Positions 7,887 to 9,964 of a stretch of DNA of 9,964 nucleotides are shown here, one piece after another. Each line of letters opens with the position of its first letter. The first letter of the stretch is position 1. Origin of the DNA: OLB4 sp002050165 (GTDB lineage: Bacteria > Bacteroidota > Ignavibacteria > Tepidaquicellales > Tepidaquicellaceae); contig SZPC01000018.1 of assembly GCA_030263475.1 (NCBI GenBank), forward strand, positions 1 to 9,964, in the 5' to 3' direction. The notes under the pieces are model-generated. The model did no database searches, had not been told where the DNA came from, and worked only from the letters and a program-made list of their open reading frames with translations. The position numbers and the translations under genes were made by a program.

Positions 7887-7948
7887 AATTTTCAGTGAAT
7901 GTATTAAAACGGATTTTTTCATCCTTTATAATATTATGACTGAAAATT
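7887..7948. repeat. 10-bp inverted repeat bracketing the plus-strand promoter
   Basis: AATTTTCAGT at 7887-7896 is the exact reverse complement of ACTGAAAATT at 7939-7948. The arms are 42 bases apart, about 52 bp centre to centre, or roughly five helical turns. They enclose the predicted -35 and -10 boxes of the next promoter. The left arm also runs into a small palindrome, TTCAGTGAA (7891-7899). This could be a pair of operator sites in the divergent region between the exporter operon and the pterin synthase gene. That is inference: the region is AT-rich and the repeat may be chance. Confidence 0.35.
7904..7932 (+). promoter_or_regulatory. Sigma70-like promoter for the pterin synthase/RNA methyltransferase pair
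   Basis: A perfect TATAAT at 7927-7932 follows TTAAAA at 7904-7909 (four of six to TTGACA) with an ideal 17-base spacer. Transcription would start near 7939-7940, giving a leader of about 45 bases before the ATG at 7985. The leader contains an A/T-only hairpin (TTTTTATT at 7960-7967 against AATAAAAA at 7971-7978) and no clear Shine-Dalgarno sequence. Confidence 0.5.
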
Positions 7949-7984
7949 CTCTAAAAAGGTTTTTATTTTTAATAAAAAAATTCA

Positions 7985-8389
7985 ATGATATTGATAACAA
8001 GGAAAGAGCATTTCTCTTCATCTCATTCCCTCGAGAATATCAATCTTTCAAAAGAACGAAACTTGGAAATCTTCGGGAAATGTAACAATTTTCATGGTCA
8101 TAACTACTACATTGAGGTTACTCTTGAGGGTACACCTGATCCCGAAAGTGGATACGTTATGGATCTTAAGCTTCTGAAGAAAATTATTCGTGATGAAATT
8201 TTAATCCATGTTGACCATAAGTTCCTGAACGAAGTTGATATGTTTAAAAACCTGATACCAACGACTGAAAATATGGCAATGAAATTCTGGGAAGTTCTTG
8301 AACCTAAAATTAATCGTGATAATGTGAGACTATATTCAATCAGACTTTATGAAACAGAAAAGAACTTTGTCGAATATTTTGGAAAATAG
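7985..8389 (+). CDS. 6-pyruvoyl-tetrahydropterin synthase / 6-carboxytetrahydropterin synthase (QueD) family protein
   Basis: A 134-residue cytosolic T-fold enzyme. Seen: zinc-ligand histidine H14 in FSSSHSL, then the CxxxHGH motif (C33 as catalytic cysteine; H37 and H39 as zinc ligands, in KCNNFHGHNY), the catalytic Asp-His pair D77-H78 in VDHKFLN, PTTEN at 92-96, and a C-terminal glutamate, E123 in RLYETEKN, in the position that anchors the pterin ring. The length is normal for the family. Bacterial members with CxxxHGH usually act as QueD, converting dihydroneopterin triphosphate to 6-carboxytetrahydropterin in queuosine/7-deazaguanine synthesis. The wording around the cysteine (FGKCNN) also recalls animal PTPS. 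No other queuosine gene is in view, so the exact reaction stays open and no symbol is given. It is followed 8 bases later by an RNA methyltransferase gene, probably in the same transcript. Confidence 0.88.
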   Translation: MILITRKEHFSSSHSLENINLSKERNLEIFGKCNNFHGHNYYIEVTLEGTPDPESGYVMDLKLLKKIIRDEILIHVDHKFLNEVDMFKNLIPTTENMAMKFWEVLEPKINRDNVRLYSIRLYETEKNFVEYFGK

Positions 8390-8397
8390 ATAATAAA

Positions 8398-9165
8398 TTG
8401 ACTACAAGCGAAGTTAAATTTCTGAGCTCATTAAAACAGAAGAAATTCCGGTATGAGTCAAAGTCGTTTATCATTGAAGGAGCGCACATGATTAGCGAAG
8501 CTATCCGGAGTAACCGATATCTTCCTTTATTAAATAAGATTTATCGTACAGTAGATTTTCCTGATACTGAATTAATTGAAAAACTTAATGTATTAAACCT
8601 ACCTGTTGAGGTCATCTCGAGAAGGTTCATTCAAAAGATAGCTGACTCTAAAAATCCGCAAGGCATTTTTGCGCATTTATCAATACCGGAAAAACCGGGA
8701 TTATTGAAAGAACCCGTAATTATTGCCCTCGACCGTATCAATGACCCCGGTAATCTGGGAACAATTATAAGAACCGCTTACTGGTTTAACATTAAATCAA
8801 TAATCATTTCCAGTAACTCTGCAGACGTTTACAATCCAAAAGTGCTGCGATCTTCACAGGGAGCAGTATTCCATGTTAATATCCATCGTTCTGACAATCT
8901 ACTTAAAGATTTGGTCACCTTGAAAAATGTTGGATATTCAGTTTATATTTCTACACCACATTCACACAATATACTTTCCCACCTGCACATTTCAGATAAG
9001 TGTATATTCACATTCGGGAATGAATCTCATGGTGTTAACAATGAAATTAAAGCTGAAACCGGATTTACAAATTACAAAATTCAGTCCTATTCAAATTGTG
9101 AATCTTTGAATGTCGCAGCTGCAACAGCAATTACTTTATACGAACTGAAAAAGAATTCATTTTAG
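8398..9165 (+). CDS. SpoU/TrmH-family RNA 2'-O-methyltransferase
   Basis: A 255-residue SPOUT methyltransferase that would transfer a methyl group from S-adenosylmethionine to a ribose 2'-OH in tRNA or rRNA. An N-terminal substrate-binding region (RNA 2'-O-ribose methyltransferase type, KQKKFRYESKSFIIEGAHMISEA, within 13-35) precedes the knotted SpoU domain. Motif 1 is NDPGNLGTIIRTA at 115-127 with catalytic R125; motif 2 is FTFGNESHG at 204-212; motif 3 is ESLNVAAATAI at 235-245. The layout is that of RlmB/TrmH-like proteins, but the target base cannot be told from sequence. The start is TTG at 8398: the conserved N-terminal region begins directly after it, no in-frame ATG lies close upstream, and the next internal Met (residue 31) falls inside the conserved part. 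The gap to the preceding pterin synthase gene is 8 bases (8390-8397), so the two are likely co-transcribed. Confidence 0.9.
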   Translation: MTTSEVKFLSSLKQKKFRYESKSFIIEGAHMISEAIRSNRYLPLLNKIYRTVDFPDTELIEKLNVLNLPVEVISRRFIQKIADSKNPQGIFAHLSIPEKPGLLKEPVIIALDRINDPGNLGTIIRTAYWFNIKSIIISSNSADVYNPKVLRSSQGAVFHVNIHRSDNLLKDLVTLKNVGYSVYISTPHSHNILSHLHISDKCIFTFGNESHGVNNEIKAETGFTNYKIQSYSNCESLNVAAATAITLYELKKNSF

Positions 9166-9200
9166 CTTTATTGATCTTGCATAATAAGCCACCAGCTAAA
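9161..9200 (+). other. Weak hairpin after the methyltransferase stop
   Basis: TTTAGCT (9161-9167, including the TAG stop) can pair with AGCTAAA (9194-9200), and an alternative inner pairing of GCTTTATT with AATAAGC exists. No U-run follows, so it is not a convincing rho-independent terminator. Nothing else is recognisable between 9201 and the beta-propeller remnant on the other strand. Confidence 0.2.
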
Positions 9201-9214
9201 GAATCTGCTATTAT

Positions 9215-9605
9215 CTATTTTATATTTCCAAGAGGATCATATTTTATTTACTTACGGTAATGCCGTTGAAGTATTTCCCAGAACATATATGTTGTTTGAA
9301 TCATCTAAGCTTAAATCCCGTGTATAACCATATACATTTGGTGAATCATTCATATATCTCTTCCAAATCAAATTATCATTAGAAGAATATTTTAATATTA
9401 AAAATCTAGTTCCATCAGGTATCCTCTCATATCCAACTATAATTACATTCCCTTCACCATCCAGCTCTATTTTAGATGGATAAGTATCATATTGATGCTG
9501 CGTTCTCACTACCCACTCCTGCTCAACGGATTGTGACACTACATTCTCCGGCACAAGTAGCGTGAGTTGAGATAAGACAAATAGAATTGTTAAAAGATTT
9601 TTCAT
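9215..9605 (-). pseudogene. Remnant of a secreted SBBP-type beta-propeller protein
   Basis: An open frame of 117 residues (9252-9605) starts with a signal peptide (MKNLLTILFVLSQLTLLV…) and then carries one beta-propeller-like repeat and most of a second. LDGEGNVIIVG at 48-58 and LDDSNNIYVLG at 100-110 are 52 residues apart, and the first repeat ends with LKYSSNDNLIW (71-81). The frame stops at 9252-9254, just where the second repeat should continue. Downstream, in the +1 frame at 9218-9244, the sequence reads KYDPLGNIK, the expected repeat ending, followed by TAG (9215-9217) where the conserved Trp (TGG) is expected. Only 10 bases separate the last in-frame codon from that segment, about 8 fewer than in repeat 1, fitting a small deletion. 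SBBP proteins usually have many repeats and often a sorting tail, both missing here. A weak GAGG (9610-9613) lies 4 bases before the ATG. Confidence 0.65.
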
Positions 9606-9692
9606 TATGCCTCAGACGGTTAGGTTTACAAATTTAGTTTTGGAACATACTATTACATGATGAACGGCTGAGATTAAAAGGAATTTATGTAT

Positions 9693-9720
9693 AGTATAGA
9701 TTATCATTTTAAGTTGTAAA
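9693..9720 (-). promoter_or_regulatory. Possible promoter of the beta-propeller remnant
   Basis: On the minus strand TTTACA (9715-9720, five of six to TTGACA) is followed after 16 bases by TATACT (9693-9698, five of six to TATAAT). It lies downstream of the terminator at 9808-9830 and about 85 bases ahead of the ATG at 9605, so the remnant may have its own transcription start. The AT-rich context makes chance matches possible. Confidence 0.35.
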
Positions 9721-9807
9721 TTTAAAATTAGAAAATAATATGTGATTTAGCACTGATGTTAATTCAAAAACAATGAATTTTAAAAGACAAAAGTCAGATA
9801 CATCAAT

Positions 9808-9830
9808 AAAAAAACCCCGCATAAACGGGG
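9808..9830 (-). terminator. Rho-independent terminator of the sorting-tail gene
   Basis: Read on the minus strand, CCCCG (9826-9830) pairs with CGGGG (9815-9819) around a six-base TTTATG loop and is followed by seven T's (9808-9814). An AAA before the stem can extend the pairing into the T-run. It sits about 35 bases after the TAA at 9865-9867 and points the same way. On the plus strand only a short TTT follows the stem, so it acts mainly for the minus-strand gene. Confidence 0.88.
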
Positions 9831-9864
9831 CTTTAAAAATAGTTAGTAGCTTAATATAACAACG

Positions 9865-9964
9865 TTACTTCACCAACAACATCCTCTTAGTATCAATGAA
9901 ATCACCCGCTTCAAGTTTATAAAAATAAACTCCACTCGAAAGATTCGATGCATTGAAGTTCACT
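9865..9964 (-). CDS. 3' end of a secreted protein gene with type IX secretion sorting tail (5' part outside the window)
   Basis: The last 32 codons plus TAA of a minus-strand gene are present. The frame reads NFNASNLSSGVYFYKLEAGD, then FIDTKRMLLVK and stop. This is the classic end of the type A C-terminal sorting domain used by the Por/type IX secretion system: a hydrophobic strand with SSGVYFYKL, a turn, then a basic K-R pair before a hydrophobic end and a terminal Lys. The parent protein should therefore cross the outer membrane by T9SS and be attached to the surface or released. Its main domain cannot be seen. It is followed by a strong terminator at 9808-9830. The beta-propeller remnant downstream on the same strand may be a relative, but that cannot be shown from this fragment. 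Confidence 0.85.
   Translation of the reverse strand, partial: VNFNASNLSSGVYFYKLEAGDFIDTKRMLLVK

Noticed and set aside
7933..7984. A preQ1 riboswitch in the leader of the QueD-like gene
   Set aside because: The leader is only about 45 bases and has no GC-containing stem with the preQ1 loop pattern; the only hairpin is A/T-only (7960-7978).
9161..9200. Rho-independent terminator for the RNA methyltransferase gene
   Set aside because: There is pairing but no U-run after it and the stem is AT-rich and short; kept only as a weak hairpin.
1..9964. CRISPR array, tRNA/rRNA gene, transposon ends, phage or toxin-antitoxin genes
   Set aside because: No regularly spaced repeats, cloverleaf sequences, transposase or terminal inverted repeats, or small paired toxin-like genes were seen on either strand.

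Overview
The window is AT-rich, densely coded bacterial DNA with nine intact protein genes, one decayed gene and the 3' end of a further gene. The best taxonomic clue is the last 100 bases: read on the minus strand they encode a type IX secretion (Por) C-terminal sorting tail (…LSSGVYFYKLEAG…KRMLLVK, stop). That tail, starts without clear Shine-Dalgarno sequences, and SBBP-type beta-propeller repeats in a secreted protein point to the Bacteroidota/Chlorobi group. An Ignavibacteria-like lineage is my guess; no marker gene here proves it.

Layout. (1) 101-1986, plus strand: a two-gene unit with an ATGA overlap. It encodes a TIGR01777/YfcH-type NAD(P)-binding sugar-epimerase-like protein and a phosphotransferase resembling the cell-wall amino-sugar kinase AmgK. 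(2) 1987-7821, minus strand: a tightly packed five-gene operon in the order outer-membrane TolC-like channel, MacA-like adaptor, MacB/LolD-type ATPase, then two separate MacB-type permeases of identical length (409 aa). Together these make a complete tripartite ABC exporter that would span both membranes. Every junction lies between an 8-base overlap and a 1-base gap. (3) 7822-7984: divergent intergenic region with a good sigma70-like promoter for the plus strand inside a 10-bp inverted repeat. (4) 7985-9165, plus strand: a 6-pyruvoyl/6-carboxytetrahydropterin synthase-family enzyme, followed 8 bases later by a SpoU-family RNA 2'-O-methyltransferase that probably starts at TTG. (5) 9166-9964, minus strand: the frameshifted remnant of a secreted SBBP beta-propeller gene with a plausible promoter, then a strong rho-independent terminator and the T9SS sorting tail of an upstream gene that begins outside the window.

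How the parts fit: the exporter genes clearly work together (channel, adaptor, ATPase, probable permease heterodimer), but their substrate cannot be read from sequence. The two plus-strand pairs look like housekeeping functions: cell-wall sugar or nucleotide-sugar metabolism, and RNA modification or pterin/queuosine metabolism. I found no CRISPR array, tRNA or rRNA gene, insertion sequence, phage gene or recognisable defence system. Nothing here clearly qualifies as a new biological system. The most rewarding points are the split, duplicated-permease exporter, the decayed beta-propeller gene, the palindromic double stop at 1984-1989 and the inverted repeat bracketing the promoter near 7918.
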